The notes beneath the pieces are model-generated. The model did not search any database. It saw only the letters and a program-made list of their open reading frames with translations, and was not told the DNA's origin. From assembly GCA_913045055.1 (NCBI GenBank), contig CAJWPI010000009.1, positions 1 to 56,647 of the forward strand: a DNA stretch of 56,647 bases, written 5' to 3'. Positions within the stretch are counted from its first letter, which is position 1. Each line of letters starts with the position of its first letter. Shown piece by piece: positions 16,410-26,002 of this stretch. Position numbers and translations under genes: made by a program. Source of the DNA: an uncultured Gammaproteobacteria bacterium. GTDB taxonomy: Bacteria; Pseudomonadota; Gammaproteobacteria; Magnimaribacterales; Magnimaribacteraceae.

Positions 16410-18305
16410 TTACGAGCCACTGAGATTTTTTCTAACTATACTTGCATTTTCTTTTAGAGAATTCTGAAGAATAGATAATTCAGATACTTTCCTTTCTTCG
16501 AACAAAAAATCTTTGAAAGTATTTATTTCTGTTTCTGAAAGATTGTTCTCTTCATCATTTATTCTTGTAAATTTCAATAAAACCTTATCTCCACTAGGTA
16601 AGTCAGAAGCGATAACCTTGCCTTGATTACTTCTAGGTATATCAAAAAGATCTTGTAATACAGGTCTAGTTAAAAGAGAAGAATCTCTTGTAATACTTTT
16701 ATAGGAGTCAGATTCAAAATTACCTTCCTTGGCTAATTGAGAAAGTGTTTCTCCAGCCTCTATCCGTGTCATGAATTCAACAGCTTTTTTGTTTAAAAGT
16801 TCTTTTGATTGCATGTTTACTAGGCTTCTCTCAACTAACTCAGCCACTTCTTCGAAAGGCTGAATCTTTTTATCAATAAATTCATCAACTTGAAAGATTA
16901 CAGCTTGATCTTCAGAAAGCTCAATAACTTCACTTAAGGCACCGAGTTGTATATTCTCATCATTAATTATCTGCCCAAGAACCTTAGAGCTATTAATTGG
17001 CTGTTGAAAGCTATCAAGCTCCATGATGCCTGTTTCTTCTATTGGAATATTTAAACTTTCTCCTATAATTTCCAAACTGTCCATAGAGAAAACCAGGTCA
17101 GAAGATCTCTCAAGTAAATCAGTAAATTGTAAAGAAATGAAATTTTCTTCTAAACCTTCTTTAAGCCTTGCCTTAATTTTATCAAAACTTTCTGGTATTG
17201 GTTCTTGAAGATTTGTTAACTTCAGAAGATGTATGCTTCCTTCTAAAAGGACAGGCATGCTGACTTCATTAACTGCCAGGCCTTGTAAGGCCTCTTCAAA
17301 CTCAGGAGGAAAATTACTTCCATCACTAACACCTAAATCTCCTCCATTATTTCTTGTTCCTTCATCCTCAGAAAATTCCATTACTACAGAACTGAAGTCT
17401 TCTCCAGAAACTATCCTTTGTCTTAGTCCCTCGATTAGAGATAAAGCGTCTTGCTGTTGTCTATCGTTAGTTACTTTTATCATTAAATGAGAAGCTGCTC
17501 TCCTCACTGTAGTATCAAAATCTCCTAAATAAGCTTGATATTCTTTTTTTAGTTCTTCTTCATCAATAGAGTTGATGTTCCTTATTTTTTCCTTCGACAA
17601 CTCTATAAATTTAATGTTAGCCTTTTGCTTATTCTGAAAGAGCATTTTATTATTTTCATAATATTCTCTAGATTGTTCATCTGTAGGAATAATATCCTTT
17701 CTAAAATCTTCTATTTCTAGCTTTAGGAATGTAACATCCCTAGTTTGACTGGTTAACTCGAGAATTCTTAAAATTTCCTTTTCAGTAATGAATAAACTTT
17801 GACCAACTCCTTTTTGCCAATGTTCTAATAAAATATCTTCTTTTATTCTTTGAAGATATTTGTTTGGCATATGTCCTAAGCTTCGAACTACTGATTCAAA
17901 TCTTTGCTTACTAAATTTTCCATCCAACAAAAAATTTTCATCTTTTGCAATTTGCAAATAAGCTAATCTATCTGAAATTTCTATTCCTTGATTTTCTAAA
18001 TAATCTAAAACAAGAGCTCTCCTTATTATAGATTCCAAAGATAACTCTCTGATAAGCTCTTCTTCAATTTCTAAATCTTGTCCCTCAAATCTTTGATTTA
18101 AAAAATATCTTTGATTTCTCATTTCAAAATCAAGATCGAAGACATCTAATGTCGTTTCATTAACAGAAGCAACTTGATTAACCTCGCTTGAAGAAAATAC
18201 CGTTCCCCAACCAAAGAATAAAGAAAAAGTTACGATAATAGATCCAACAATAAATTTAGAAAGAGTGCCTGTTAGGCCTTTTCTAATATCTTTTATTCCT
18301 GCCAT
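16410..18305 (-). CDS. ppiD: periplasmic folding chaperone PpiD (SurA-like, parvulin domain)
   Basis: This 631-residue protein has a short cytoplasmic N-terminus, one membrane anchor (FIVGSIIVTFSLFFGWGTVF) and a large periplasmic part. The parvulin domain (about 265-360) includes ASHLMIKV, FSEDEGTRNNGGDLG and FPPEFEEALQGL. It assists folding of outer-membrane proteins at the Sec translocon. I chose the ATG at 18305; an in-frame TTG at 18326 overlaps the U-tract of the hupB terminator. It is next to hupB as in other gammaproteobacteria and would be read by leakage through that terminator or from its own promoter. Confidence 0.92.
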   Translation of the reverse strand: MAGIKDIRKGLTGTLSKFIVGSIIVTFSLFFGWGTVFSSSEVNQVASVNETTLDVFDLDFEMRNQRYFLNQRFEGQDLEIEEELIRELSLESIIRRALVLDYLENQGIEISDRLAYLQIAKDENFLLDGKFSKQRFESVVRSLGHMPNKYLQRIKEDILLEHWQKGVGQSLFITEKEILRILELTSQTRDVTFLKLEIEDFRKDIIPTDEQSREYYENNKMLFQNKQKANIKFIELSKEKIRNINSIDEEELKKEYQAYLGDFDTTVRRAASHLMIKVTNDRQQQDALSLIEGLRQRIVSGEDFSSVVMEFSEDEGTRNNGGDLGVSDGSNFPPEFEEALQGLAVNEVSMPVLLEGSIHLLKLTNLQEPIPESFDKIKARLKEGLEENFISLQFTDLLERSSDLVFSMDSLEIIGESLNIPIEETGIMELDSFQQPINSSKVLGQIINDENIQLGALSEVIELSEDQAVIFQVDEFIDKKIQPFEEVAELVERSLVNMQSKELLNKKAVEFMTRIEAGETLSQLAKEGNFESDSYKSITRDSSLLTRPVLQDLFDIPRSNQGKVIASDLPSGDKVLLKFTRINDEENNLSETEINTFKDFLFEERKVSELSILQNSLKENASIVRKNLSGS

Positions 18306-18324
18306 TTCAAGAAGAACGGAAATC

Positions 18325-18352
18325 AAAAAAAGCGCGCCGTTCTGAGGCGCGC
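18325..18352 (-). terminator. Rho-independent terminator of hupB
   Basis: On the minus strand the hairpin GCGCGCC-TCAGAAC-GGCGCGC is followed by seven T. It ends about 20 bases before the ppiD ATG, so it can set the HU-to-PpiD expression ratio. Confidence 0.92.
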
Positions 18353-18373
18353 TCTTCTAAATTGATATGAGGC

Positions 18374-18643
18374 TTAAAGGCTCTCTTTTAAAGCTTTACC
18401 AGCTTTAAAACCAACAGACTTTGAAGCGCCTATGTGGATCGATGCACCAGTTTGAGGATTACGTCCCATTCTTGCTGCTCTATGACGAACATTGAAAGTT
18501 CCGAAACCTACTAAAGAAACACTGTCACCTCCTGAAAGGCTTCCTGAAATAGCACTTATAGTCGCATCAACTGCTCTTCCAGCCTCAGCCTTAGACATGT
18601 CAGCACTTGAAGCTACTGCATCTATTAATTGGGCTTTATTCAC
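18374..18643 (-). CDS. hupB: DNA-binding protein HU
   Basis: The 89-residue nucleoid protein has the HU core [20 protein letters not shown] and the DNA-contact arm [14 protein letters not shown]. It bends and compacts DNA as a dimer. The start is GTG, set by a strong AGGAG site six bases upstream. It follows lon in the standard order and has its own strong promoter and terminator. It is shown as hupB by position; HU-alpha and HU-beta cannot be separated by sequence alone here. Confidence 0.96.
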   Translation of the reverse strand: MNKAQLIDAVASSADMSKAEAGRAVDATISAISGSLSGGDSVSLVGFGTFNVRHRAARMGRNPQTGASIHIGASKSVGFKAGKALKESL

Positions 18644-18661
18644 ATTTATCTCCTGAATCTA

Positions 18662-18687
18662 GTTAAGCTTAACTTGTTTAAAACAAG
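18662..18687 (-). promoter_or_regulatory. paired palindromes in hupB leader
   Basis: A 12-base perfect palindrome GTTAAGCTTAAC (18662-18673) abuts a second, CTTGTTT-A-AAACAAG (18673-18687). Both lie between the predicted -10 box and the hupB ribosome site, so they could be an operator or two small hairpins in the leader RNA. Confidence 0.4.
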
Positions 18688-18699
18688 CGAATCTTTGTG

Positions 18700-18728
18700 A
18701 TTAAAACCCCTAGAATATAGCTTGTCAA
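18700..18728 (-). promoter_or_regulatory. sigma70-type promoter of hupB
   Basis: On the minus strand TTGACA (18728-18723) and TTTAAT (18705-18700) are separated by exactly 17 bases. That is one mismatch from full consensus, which fits a highly expressed HU gene. Confidence 0.8.
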
Positions 18729-18744
18729 GGAAGAATTCTTTAAA

Positions 18745-21150
18745 TTAATGCGTACCTATGGTCTTTTTGCGTCCCTTGGGTTTAGTTTTTTGAACTTCAT
18801 TCGAAACTTCTTGCTCCTTTTCCCAAGGTTCAGGTTGTCTCGTTAAAACTAAATTAAGTACTTCATCAATCCATTTAACAGGAGTTATTGTTAACTCATC
18901 TTTAATATTATCTGGTATCTCTTTTAGATCCCTAACATTTCCGTGAGGAATTAATACTGTTTTAATACCCCCCCTTCTTGCTGCAAGGAGTTTTTCTTTC
19001 AAGCCACCTATCTTAAGAACTTCCCCTCTTAAAGTAATTTCCCCAGTCATGGCAACATCTGATCTTACAGGTATCTTGGATAGCACAGAAGCTACAGCAG
19101 TACACATAGTAATACCTGCACTAGGCCCATCTTTAGGCGTAGCTCCCTCTGGAACATGTATGTGAATATCATGATTCTCATAGAAAGCAGGATTGATACC
19201 TAAAGATTCAGATCTGGTTCTGACAACTGAAAGAGCCGCTTGAATAGATTCCTGCATGACGTCTCCTAGAGAACCGGTCTTTATTATCTTACCCTTGCCT
19301 TCAAAACATGCAGCTTCAATAGTTAACAACTCGCCCCCTACCTGAGTCCAAGCAAGTCCAGTTACTTGACCGATACGATCTTTCTCTTCTGCTTCTCCAA
19401 AATCAAACTTCCTAACTCCGCAATACTCCTCTAAAAGGTTTGATTTCAATTTCAGTTTTCTTGGTGACTTCTTTTCACTATTTTTCTTAACTAACTTTCT
19501 ACATATTTTTGATACGTCTCTTTCTAAAGCTCTCACACCAGCTTCCCGTGTGTAATATCTTATTAGATCCTTTATGGTGTTTTGGGTAAATTCTATTTCA
19601 CCTTTTTTTAATCCATTGTTAAGCATTTGTTTTGGAATAAGATATTTTTCAGCAATATTTATCTTTTCATCTTCTGTATAACCCGGGAGTCTTATAATCT
19701 CCATGCGGTCTAATAAAGCTGGGGGAATGTTCATACTATTAGCTGTACACACAAACATAATATCTGATAAGTCGTAATCTACTTCAAGATAATGGTCATT
19801 AAAGGTGTGATTCTGCTCTGGGTCTAATACCTCTAACAATGCTGATGCAGGATCTCCCCTAAAATCCATCCCCATCTTATCAACTTCATCTAATAGAAAA
19901 AGAGGGTTCTTTACTCCTGATTTAGACAACTTTTGTAAGATCCTTCCTGGCATTGAGCCTATATAAGTTCTCCTATGTCCTCTTATTTCAGCTTCATCTC
20001 TTACCCCCCCTAGAGACATCCTTATAAATTCTCTATTTGTTGCCCTAGCAATTGACTCCCCTAAAGAAGTTTTACCAACTCCAGGAGGACCAACTAAGCA
20101 AAGTACCGGACCTTTTAATTTCTTTACTCTTTTTTGGACAGCTAAATACTCTAATATTCTTTCTTTAACTTCTTCTAGACCATAGTGATCCTTATCTAAT
20201 ACTTCTGAAGCTTTAGTAAGGTCTTTTTGTATTCTACTTTTTTTCTTCCAAGGTATGTTTAGCATCCAATCTATATAACCTCTAACAACGGAAGCCTCAG
20301 CAGACATTGGAGACATCATTTTGTATTTTTGAAGTTCACTTAAAGCTTTCTTTTCTGCTTCCTTAGACATTCCTGATTTGAGTATCTGACTTTCAAGAAT
20401 TTCTGCCTCTTCAGAGTCATCAAGTTCTCCTAACTCTTTCTTTAGAGCTTTCATTTGTTCATTCAAATAATACTCTTTCTGGCTTTTTTCCATCTGCTTT
20501 TTAACCCTTCCTCTGATCCTTTTCTCTACTTTTGTTAAATCAAGTTGATCTTCGAGAAGTGACAAAATTTTTGATGATCTTTTTTCTAATGAGCTTATTT
20601 CTAAAATTTCTTGTTTTTCTAAAACCTCTACTGGTAGGTGGCCAACCAATGTATCAGTTAACCTTGAGAGGTTATCAATTGAATTAACAGAATTTAATAC
20701 TTCCGGAGAGGCTTTCTTAGTAACTCTTACAAATTCTTGAAATCTACCCTTAAGACTCTTAAGGAAATCATTTGATTTAGACTCTTCGATTTCCTCTTCT
20801 TCTATTATTGTTACATCTGATGCTAGATAATCTTTAAAATCTTTTACTTGATCTACTCTTGCTCTAGTATTTCCCTCAACTAGAACTTTTACTGTTCCAT
20901 CGGGAAGTTTTATTAATTGAAGGATAGAAGAAACTGTCCCGACTTCAAAAATATCTTTTCCCGTTTCATCAGGGTCTTCCAAGTCCGCATCCTTCTGTGC
21001 TACTAACATTATTTGTTTGTCTGCTGCCATAGATGCTTGAAGGGCAGTCATAGATTTTTCTCTTCCTACAAAGAGTGGAGTTACGACTGAAGGGAAAATA
21101 ACTACATCTCTAAGAGGTAAAAGAGGTAAGTTTTGTATTTTTTTAGCCAT
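18745..21150 (-). CDS. lon: ATP-dependent protease La (Lon)
   Basis: The 801-residue AAA+ protease degrades misfolded and regulatory proteins. An N-terminal substrate domain begins [13 protein letters not shown]. The ATPase holds Walker A GPPGVGKT (354-361) and Walker [10 protein letters not shown]. The protease has catalytic Ser677 in KDGPSAG and Lys720 in [10 protein letters not shown]. The C-terminal tail after 780 is rich in Lys and Arg (KTKPKGRKK), slightly longer than in E. coli. It is preceded by a heat-shock-like promoter and followed by hupB. Confidence 0.97.
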   Translation of the reverse strand: MAKKIQNLPLLPLRDVVIFPSVVTPLFVGREKSMTALQASMAADKQIMLVAQKDADLEDPDETGKDIFEVGTVSSILQLIKLPDGTVKVLVEGNTRARVDQVKDFKDYLASDVTIIEEEEIEESKSNDFLKSLKGRFQEFVRVTKKASPEVLNSVNSIDNLSRLTDTLVGHLPVEVLEKQEILEISSLEKRSSKILSLLEDQLDLTKVEKRIRGRVKKQMEKSQKEYYLNEQMKALKKELGELDDSEEAEILESQILKSGMSKEAEKKALSELQKYKMMSPMSAEASVVRGYIDWMLNIPWKKKSRIQKDLTKASEVLDKDHYGLEEVKERILEYLAVQKRVKKLKGPVLCLVGPPGVGKTSLGESIARATNREFIRMSLGGVRDEAEIRGHRRTYIGSMPGRILQKLSKSGVKNPLFLLDEVDKMGMDFRGDPASALLEVLDPEQNHTFNDHYLEVDYDLSDIMFVCTANSMNIPPALLDRMEIIRLPGYTEDEKINIAEKYLIPKQMLNNGLKKGEIEFTQNTIKDLIRYYTREAGVRALERDVSKICRKLVKKNSEKKSPRKLKLKSNLLEEYCGVRKFDFGEAEEKDRIGQVTGLAWTQVGGELLTIEAACFEGKGKIIKTGSLGDVMQESIQAALSVVRTRSESLGINPAFYENHDIHIHVPEGATPKDGPSAGITMCTAVASVLSKIPVRSDVAMTGEITLRGEVLKIGGLKEKLLAARRGGIKTVLIPHGNVRDLKEIPDNIKDELTITPVKWIDEVLNLVLTRQPEPWEKEQEVSNEVQKTKPKGRKKTIGTH

Positions 21151-21180
21151 CTTTCTATTTTTCTTATTTATTCCCTTCTT

Positions 21181-21209
21181 TAAATTGGGGTTAGAAGAAA
21201 AAAAACAAG
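21181..21209 (-). promoter_or_regulatory. candidate sigma32 (RpoH) heat-shock promoter of lon
   Basis: On the minus strand CTTGTTT, 12 bases, then CCCCAATT matches the sigma32 consensus CTTGAAA-N11/16-CCCCATNT well. It lies in the gap between clpX and lon, about 30 bases before the lon ATG. Confidence 0.55.
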
Positions 21210-21216
21210 TTAAATT

Positions 21217-22506
21217 TTAGCCACTTTTAGTGTTTTGAGGCTTTTCGTAAACCATTAAAGGGTCAGATTCTCCTCTTACGACGGCTCCATCCACCGCAAC
21301 CTTACTAAGCCCAGGCTCTGAAGGTATTTGATACATAGTCTCCATTAGGGTCTTCTCTATTATTGATCTCAAACCTCTAGCACCAGTTTTTCTCTCAATT
21401 GCTTTTTTTGCGATTTCATTGAGTGCATCTTCTCTTATATCTAATTCGATTCCTTCCATTTCAAAAAGTAATTTAAACTGTTTAGCTAAAGCATTCTTGG
21501 GCTCTGTTAGAATCTTTACTAGTGCTGACTCATTTAGCTGTTCAAGAGTGGAAGTAATAGGCAACCTCCCAACAAACTCAGGAATTAAACCATACTTCAC
21601 TAAGTCTTCAGGTTGAACTTGCTTTATAAGTTCATCGTTTTTACCAACCTCGGTTATGGATGAAACATTTGCACCAAAACCTATTCCTGTTTCATCGCAC
21701 CTCTGTCTAATGATGTTTTCTAGTCCTGAAAAGGCTCCTCCACAAATAAACAATATGTTAGAAGTGTCTACTTGAATAAATTCTTGTTGAGGGTGCTTTC
21801 TTCCTCCTTGAGGCGGTACTGATGCCAAAGTACCTTCAATTAGTTTTAATAAAGCTTGTTGGACTCCTTCACCAGATACATCTCTAGTTATTGATGGATT
21901 GTCAGATTTTCTTGAAATCTTATCAATTTCATCAATATAGACTATTCCCAATTGTGCTTTCTCGACATCATAATCACATTTCTGAAGTAATTTCTGGATA
22001 ATATTTTCTACATCTTCTCCTACATATCCTGCTTCAGTAAGAGTGGTAGCATCAGCAATGGCAAAAGGAACATCTAGTATTCTAGCTAAGGTTTGAGCAA
22101 GAAGAGTCTTTCCACATCCTGTAGGTCCAAGGAGAAGGATATTGCTCTTGGTCAATTCAACTTCTTCAGAATCTTTTGCTTGAGACTTGCTTCCTTCTTT
22201 TAATCTTTTGTAATGGTTGTAGACCGCCACAGATAGGTTTTTTTTAGCCTCTTCTTGGCCTATTACATAATCATCAAGATTAGACTTAATTTCTTTTGGT
22301 ACAGGGAACTTTTCTTCTAACTCTGTATCGGAAGATTCACTTATCTCTTCTCTGATTATGTCATTACATAAGTCAATGCACTCATTACAAATATATACTG
22401 AAGGTCCAGCAATTAGTTTTCTGACTTCATTCTGATTCTTCCCACAAAAGGAACAAAAGAGAAGTTTGTCCCCTTCCCCTGAATTTGTATTATCTTTGTC
22501 TGTCAT
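21217..22506 (-). CDS. clpX: ClpXP protease ATPase subunit ClpX
   Basis: This 429-residue unfoldase has the N-terminal zinc-binding domain (Cys18, Cys21, Cys40, Cys43), Walker A GPTGCGKT (127-134) and Walker B VYIDEIDK (189-196). The ClpP-docking IGF loop (275-277) and the sensor/arginine-finger region EFVGRLP are also present. It feeds unfolded substrates to ClpP. It starts five bases after clpP ends and is co-transcribed with it. Confidence 0.97.
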   Translation of the reverse strand: MTDKDNTNSGEGDKLLFCSFCGKNQNEVRKLIAGPSVYICNECIDLCNDIIREEISESSDTELEEKFPVPKEIKSNLDDYVIGQEEAKKNLSVAVYNHYKRLKEGSKSQAKDSEEVELTKSNILLLGPTGCGKTLLAQTLARILDVPFAIADATTLTEAGYVGEDVENIIQKLLQKCDYDVEKAQLGIVYIDEIDKISRKSDNPSITRDVSGEGVQQALLKLIEGTLASVPPQGGRKHPQQEFIQVDTSNILFICGGAFSGLENIIRQRCDETGIGFGANVSSITEVGKNDELIKQVQPEDLVKYGLIPEFVGRLPITSTLEQLNESALVKILTEPKNALAKQFKLLFEMEGIELDIREDALNEIAKKAIERKTGARGLRSIIEKTLMETMYQIPSEPGLSKVAVDGAVVRGESDPLMVYEKPQNTKSG

Positions 22507-22511
22507 TTGCT

Positions 22512-23126
22512 TTAAACCCTTTCATTCATTACTGAGTCAATAAGTCCATATTTTACAGCTTCTTCCGGTGACATGAAATTATCCCTGTCAGTATCTTTTG
22601 CAATCTTATCTTGTTTTTGGCCTGTGTGTTTAGAAAGTATTAAATTAAGTTTTTCTTTTATAGATAAGATTTCCTCAGCATGGATTTCTATATCACTTGC
22701 TTGTCCCTGGAAACCTCCCATGACTTGATGTAAGAGAACTCTAGAATTAGGAAGTGCATGACGTTTCCCTTTAGATCCGCCGGATAACAACACTGCACCC
22801 ATACTTGCTGCTTGACCAATGCACAATGTACTTACATCAGGTTTAATAAACTGCATAGTGTCGTAAATAGATAAACCAGAAGTAACAGAACCGCCAGGTG
22901 AATTAATATATAAAGCAATATCCTTACTAGGATTCTCAGCTTCTAAATATAACAACTGAGCTACAACTAAATTAGCTGAAATATCTTCAATAGGACCAGT
23001 TAAAAAAATTATTCTTTCCTTTAAAAGCCTTGAATAGATATCAAAAGCTCTTTCTCCTCTAGGGGTTTGTTCAACAACCATTGGGACAAGTTGATTGATT
23101 AATTTTTCAGTTCTTTTATTTTTCAT
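22512..23126 (-). CDS. clpP: ATP-dependent Clp protease proteolytic subunit
   Basis: The 204-residue serine peptidase has its catalytic triad as Ser108 (GQAASMGA), His133 (LLHQVMGG) and Asp182 (DTDRDNFM). The N-terminal [15 protein letters not shown] segment is the usual processed region. It forms the double-heptamer chamber of ClpXP. A heat-shock-like promoter lies in the short gap after tig. clpX follows immediately. Confidence 0.97.
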   Translation of the reverse strand: MKNKRTEKLINQLVPMVVEQTPRGERAFDIYSRLLKERIIFLTGPIEDISANLVVAQLLYLEAENPSKDIALYINSPGGSVTSGLSIYDTMQFIKPDVSTLCIGQAASMGAVLLSGGSKGKRHALPNSRVLLHQVMGGFQGQASDIEIHAEEILSIKEKLNLILSKHTGQKQDKIAKDTDRDNFMSPEEAVKYGLIDSVMNERV

Positions 23127-23143
23127 ATATTCCTTTCTATTAT

Positions 23144-23171
23144 AATTTGGGTTTATAAGACAAAATTCAAG
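23144..23171 (-). promoter_or_regulatory. candidate sigma32 (RpoH) heat-shock promoter of clpP
   Basis: On the minus strand CTTGAAT, 13 bases, then CCCAAATT fits the sigma32 consensus. It starts five bases after the tig stop. A TATAAT box directly downstream could also serve sigma70. Confidence 0.55.
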
Positions 23172-23175
23172 CTGT

Positions 23176-24477
23176 TTAGTTTCCTGTTATACACTCCTCA
23201 TATGTCATTTGTTCTTCCACCGGTGAAGATTCTTCCAGCATTATATCTACAACTTGCTCCTCTAAAGAAATGGCTTCTATATTTTGTAATTGTTCTTCAT
23301 TAGAGTAAAACCAGTTGATGACTTGTTGAGGTTCCTTATACATTGATGCCCGTTGTTCAATTAGACCTTTAACTCTATCAGGATCTGGTTTTAGACTTTT
23401 ATCTTCAATAAGTTGATTTAAAATCACCCCTATTCTAACTCTTTTCTCAGCCTCCTCTTCTAGAGAATCCATTGGAAAGTTTCCTTCTTCAAAATCCTTT
23501 AATTCAAGACCTAAACGTTTTGCAGTATTCTGTTTTAAACTTTCTAATTCTGCTTCAATCATAACCTTAGGAATCTGAAAAGAATTGTTTTCTATAAGTG
23601 CATCAAACAGATTTTGTTTAATCTTATTTCTTAATAAATTTTCTAAATCTTCTTCTAGTTTTTTTCGTATTTGTTTTCTAAATTCTTCTTCATTTTCTGC
23701 AACAACCCCAGCCTTATTAAAAAATTCTGAATTTAATTCAGGCAATTTTGGCTTAAGCACTTCCTTAATCTCCACACTAAATTCAACTTTTTTAGAAGCA
23801 AGGTCTTTCTTGAAATAGTCTTCAGGAAAAGAGAGATTAAGAGTTTTCTTCTCGCTTGACTTTAAACCCAAAAGGCCTTCTTCAAATCCTTCGATCATTG
23901 ATTTAGAACCAATTTCTATAACAGCATCTTCAGCTTTGCTGCCTTCAAACTCCTCTCCGTCTATAGTTCCAATAAAATTAACCTTTACCCTGTCTCCCTC
24001 TACTGAAGAATCTTCAGATAAATCCCACTCGGAAAGTCTCTTTTGAAGATTAAGGATGGTGTTATCTAAATCATCATTATCAATAGAACAAATTATCTTC
24101 TTGTAGGAAAGTCTTCTAAGATTATTAACTCTGACTTCAGGGTAGGTAGCAAAGGTAGCCTTAAATTTTACATCTTTACCTTCTTCGATTCTTTGAGGAA
24201 TTAAGTTAGGTCTTCCAACAGGCTTAAGTCCTTTCTGTTTGACCTTGTCATAAAAGAAAGAAATAGCAGAATCATAAATTACATCCTGCCTTATTTCAGG
24301 GCCATAAAACTTTGTTACAACGTTTAATGGAGCCTTACCTTTTCTAAAACCTTTAATCTTTACTGTTTTTTGTGTAGAGGAAATTTTTGATGCAACTTTG
24401 TTCTCAATTTCTTCTGAGGGAATAGTAATATCTAAAGAGGTTTCATTTGAACTTTTATTTCCTATTGAAAATTTCAT
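23176..24477 (-). CDS. tig: trigger factor, ribosome-associated chaperone
   Basis: The 433-residue chaperone has the ribosome-binding signature GFRKGKAP in its N-terminal domain. Next comes an FKBP-type domain (about 150-245, with [17 protein letters not shown] and GFEEGLLGL) and a helical C-terminal chaperone domain. It holds nascent chains at the ribosome exit. The AAGGA ribosome site lies inside the 3' end of the upstream tRNA-His gene, so the tRNA and tig are probably on one primary transcript. Confidence 0.95.
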   Translation of the reverse strand: MKFSIGNKSSNETSLDITIPSEEIENKVASKISSTQKTVKIKGFRKGKAPLNVVTKFYGPEIRQDVIYDSAISFFYDKVKQKGLKPVGRPNLIPQRIEEGKDVKFKATFATYPEVRVNNLRRLSYKKIICSIDNDDLDNTILNLQKRLSEWDLSEDSSVEGDRVKVNFIGTIDGEEFEGSKAEDAVIEIGSKSMIEGFEEGLLGLKSSEKKTLNLSFPEDYFKKDLASKKVEFSVEIKEVLKPKLPELNSEFFNKAGVVAENEEEFRKQIRKKLEEDLENLLRNKIKQNLFDALIENNSFQIPKVMIEAELESLKQNTAKRLGLELKDFEEGNFPMDSLEEEAEKRVRIGVILNQLIEDKSLKPDPDRVKGLIEQRASMYKEPQQVINWFYSNEEQLQNIEAISLEEQVVDIMLEESSPVEEQMTYEECITGN

Positions 24478-24492
24478 TTTTTATTTCCTTCT

Positions 24493-24569
24493 TGGGGTGG
24501 GCGATGGGGATCGAACCCACGACCACTGGCGCCACAAGCCAGAGCTCTACCAACTGAGCTACGCCCACC
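24493..24569 (-). tRNA. tRNA-His (GTG)
   Basis: This cloverleaf has acceptor GTGGGCG/CGCCCAC, anticodon stem CTGGC/GCCAG with loop TTGTGGC (anticodon GTG), and T loop TTCGATC. The His-specific extra G(-1) and C73 are present and CCA is encoded. It lies 15 bases upstream of tig on the same strand. Confidence 0.97.
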
Positions 24570-24624
24570 AATATAACAATTCTATCACCTATAGGCTAAG
24601 TTAATTACTAAGCATTAGGCAGGA

Positions 24625-24894
24625 TTAATGGATCTCAAATTTCGTAATATCTTTATCAGCTGATGATTCGTGAGTTAGCACATCATCAACATCTGCTAAA
24701 TCAGGACCTTCCCAACATAAAGATAGAAGCTGGTTTAAAGTATCTTTTTCGGCCTGTAGAAAAAGTTCAACAGAACCGTCAGAAGCATTTCTAACCCAGC
24801 CTTTGATATTAAGTCTCTCAGCGTTTTCTTTGATCCAATTTCTATAGCCTACTGCTTGAACTTGACCATAAACACTTACATGAATTGCATTCAT
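24625..24894 (-). CDS. acyP: acylphosphatase
   Basis: The 89-residue enzyme hydrolyses acyl phosphates such as carbamoyl or 1,3-bisphosphoglyceryl phosphate. The signature is GQVQAVGYRNW with catalytic Arg18, then KGWVRNASDGSVE with Asn36. Full length for the family. It lies between tRNA-His and tRNA-Arg, all on the minus strand. Confidence 0.94.
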   Translation of the reverse strand: MNAIHVSVYGQVQAVGYRNWIKENAERLNIKGWVRNASDGSVELFLQAEKDTLNQLLSLCWEGPDLADVDDVLTHESSADKDITKFEIH

Positions 24895-24982
24895 AACCTT
24901 CAGTAAGTTAATTCTTTAGAAAATAGTATCTTATGGAAGTAGCAAAATAAAATTATTTTTTAAATATTTCTTTGTTAAGGAA

Positions 24983-25060
24983 TGGCCTCCTCGGCAGGAC
25001 TCGAACCTGCGACCCACTGCTTAGAAGGCAGTTGCTCTAATCCAACTGAGCTACGAGGAG
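24983..25060 (-). tRNA. tRNA-Arg (TCT)
   Basis: Acceptor CTCCTCG/CGAGGAG, anticodon stem ACTGC/GCAGT with loop CTTCTAA (anticodon TCT, reads AGA/AGG), T loop TTCGAGT, discriminator G and encoded CCA. A TATAAT box lies eight bases upstream. Confidence 0.97.
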
Positions 25061-25068
25061 ATTTTAGA

Positions 25069-25074
25069 ATTATA
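25069..25074 (-). promoter_or_regulatory. -10 box of tRNA-Arg promoter
   Basis: A perfect TATAAT on the minus strand lies eight bases before the tRNA 5' end. The -35 region is weak (ATTAAA at 17 bases). Confidence 0.45.
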
Positions 25075-25095
25075 TAATAACCGGCGACGTATTTA

Positions 25096-25132
25096 ATTCT
25101 AATTTAGATTTTGAAAAAATATAAATTAGAAT
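25096..25132 (+). repeat. 11-bp inverted repeat before SDR gene
   Basis: ATTCTAATTTA (25096-25106) and TAAATTAGAAT (25122-25132) are perfect inverted copies with a 15-base spacer. The right arm ends six bases before the ATG at 25139 and contains TAGAAT, a possible -10 box. It could be an operator over the promoter or a leader stem. Confidence 0.7.
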
Positions 25133-25138
25133 AGCTTA

Positions 25139-25918
25139 ATGTCTTTTAAAGGTTCTGTAGGTTTGGTAACTGGTGCATCTAGTGGAATGGGGAAAATCAT
25201 AGCTGAGAGAATGGCCAAACTAGGCATGCAAGTAGCAGCCCTAGATTTAAATGAAAAAGGTTTAAATTATTTATCTAGAAATCACAACAATATTTTTCCT
25301 TGTGTATGCGATATAAGTTCTTTCGAAAATGTTTCTAAAGTAATTAAAGAAATAGAAGAAAAGCTGGGTCAGATTGATTGTGCTGTAAATGCTGCTGCCA
25401 TCATGCCAGCTGAGCCCATACTTGATTCAATGCCTAATGAAACAATGCGGTTAATGCAAATAAATTATGGGGGTACCGTAAATATAGCACATGCAATAAT
25501 TCCAAATATGCTTAAAAAAAATTCAGGTCAAATAGTTTTTTTTGGATCTATAGCTGGTCAGGTTTTAAATACAGGTCTAGGAACTTATTCAGCTACAAAA
25601 AGCGCGGTTAATACCTATGTAGAAATATTACAACACGAATTAAAGGAATCTGATATTCATATAATGTTAGTTGAACCTAATGCTGTTAACACACCTTTAA
25701 TTGATCAAGCTATTGGAGATCGTGGCCCAAAAAATATAAAACAATCTAAGAAAACTGGAAGATTGGCAAACCCTGAAGATATAGTGGATGCCATAGAACA
25801 AGGGCTAAAGAAGAAAAAAGAGATTTTATTCCCAAATTCAGAAGCTAGGATTCTTAATCTTGCAAGAAGATTTTTTCCAAACGCATTATGGTCAATAATA
25901 GAAAGATCGAACAGATAG
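25139..25918 (+). CDS. short-chain dehydrogenase/reductase
   Basis: This 259-residue Rossmann-fold oxidoreductase has cofactor loop TGASSGMG (13-20), NAA at about 84-86 and catalytic YSATK. The Asp after strand 2 (ALDLNEK) suggests NAD(H) preference. The C-terminal tail ARILNLARRFFPNALWSII is amphipathic and may lie on the membrane; a similar tail ends the SDR at 35814. No Shine-Dalgarno is present, and the promoter-like boxes imply a leaderless mRNA. The substrate is unknown. Confidence 0.85.
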   Translation: MSFKGSVGLVTGASSGMGKIIAERMAKLGMQVAALDLNEKGLNYLSRNHNNIFPCVCDISSFENVSKVIKEIEEKLGQIDCAVNAAAIMPAEPILDSMPNETMRLMQINYGGTVNIAHAIIPNMLKKNSGQIVFFGSIAGQVLNTGLGTYSATKSAVNTYVEILQHELKESDIHIMLVEPNAVNTPLIDQAIGDRGPKNIKQSKKTGRLANPEDIVDAIEQGLKKKKEILFPNSEARILNLARRFFPNALWSIIERSNR

Positions 25919-26002
25919 AAAACAGAAATAGGAATGTGTATTGTCTCCTAAATCAGCGACATTGAATACGTCTTCAGGCTGATTGATTATATCCAACCTT
26001 CA

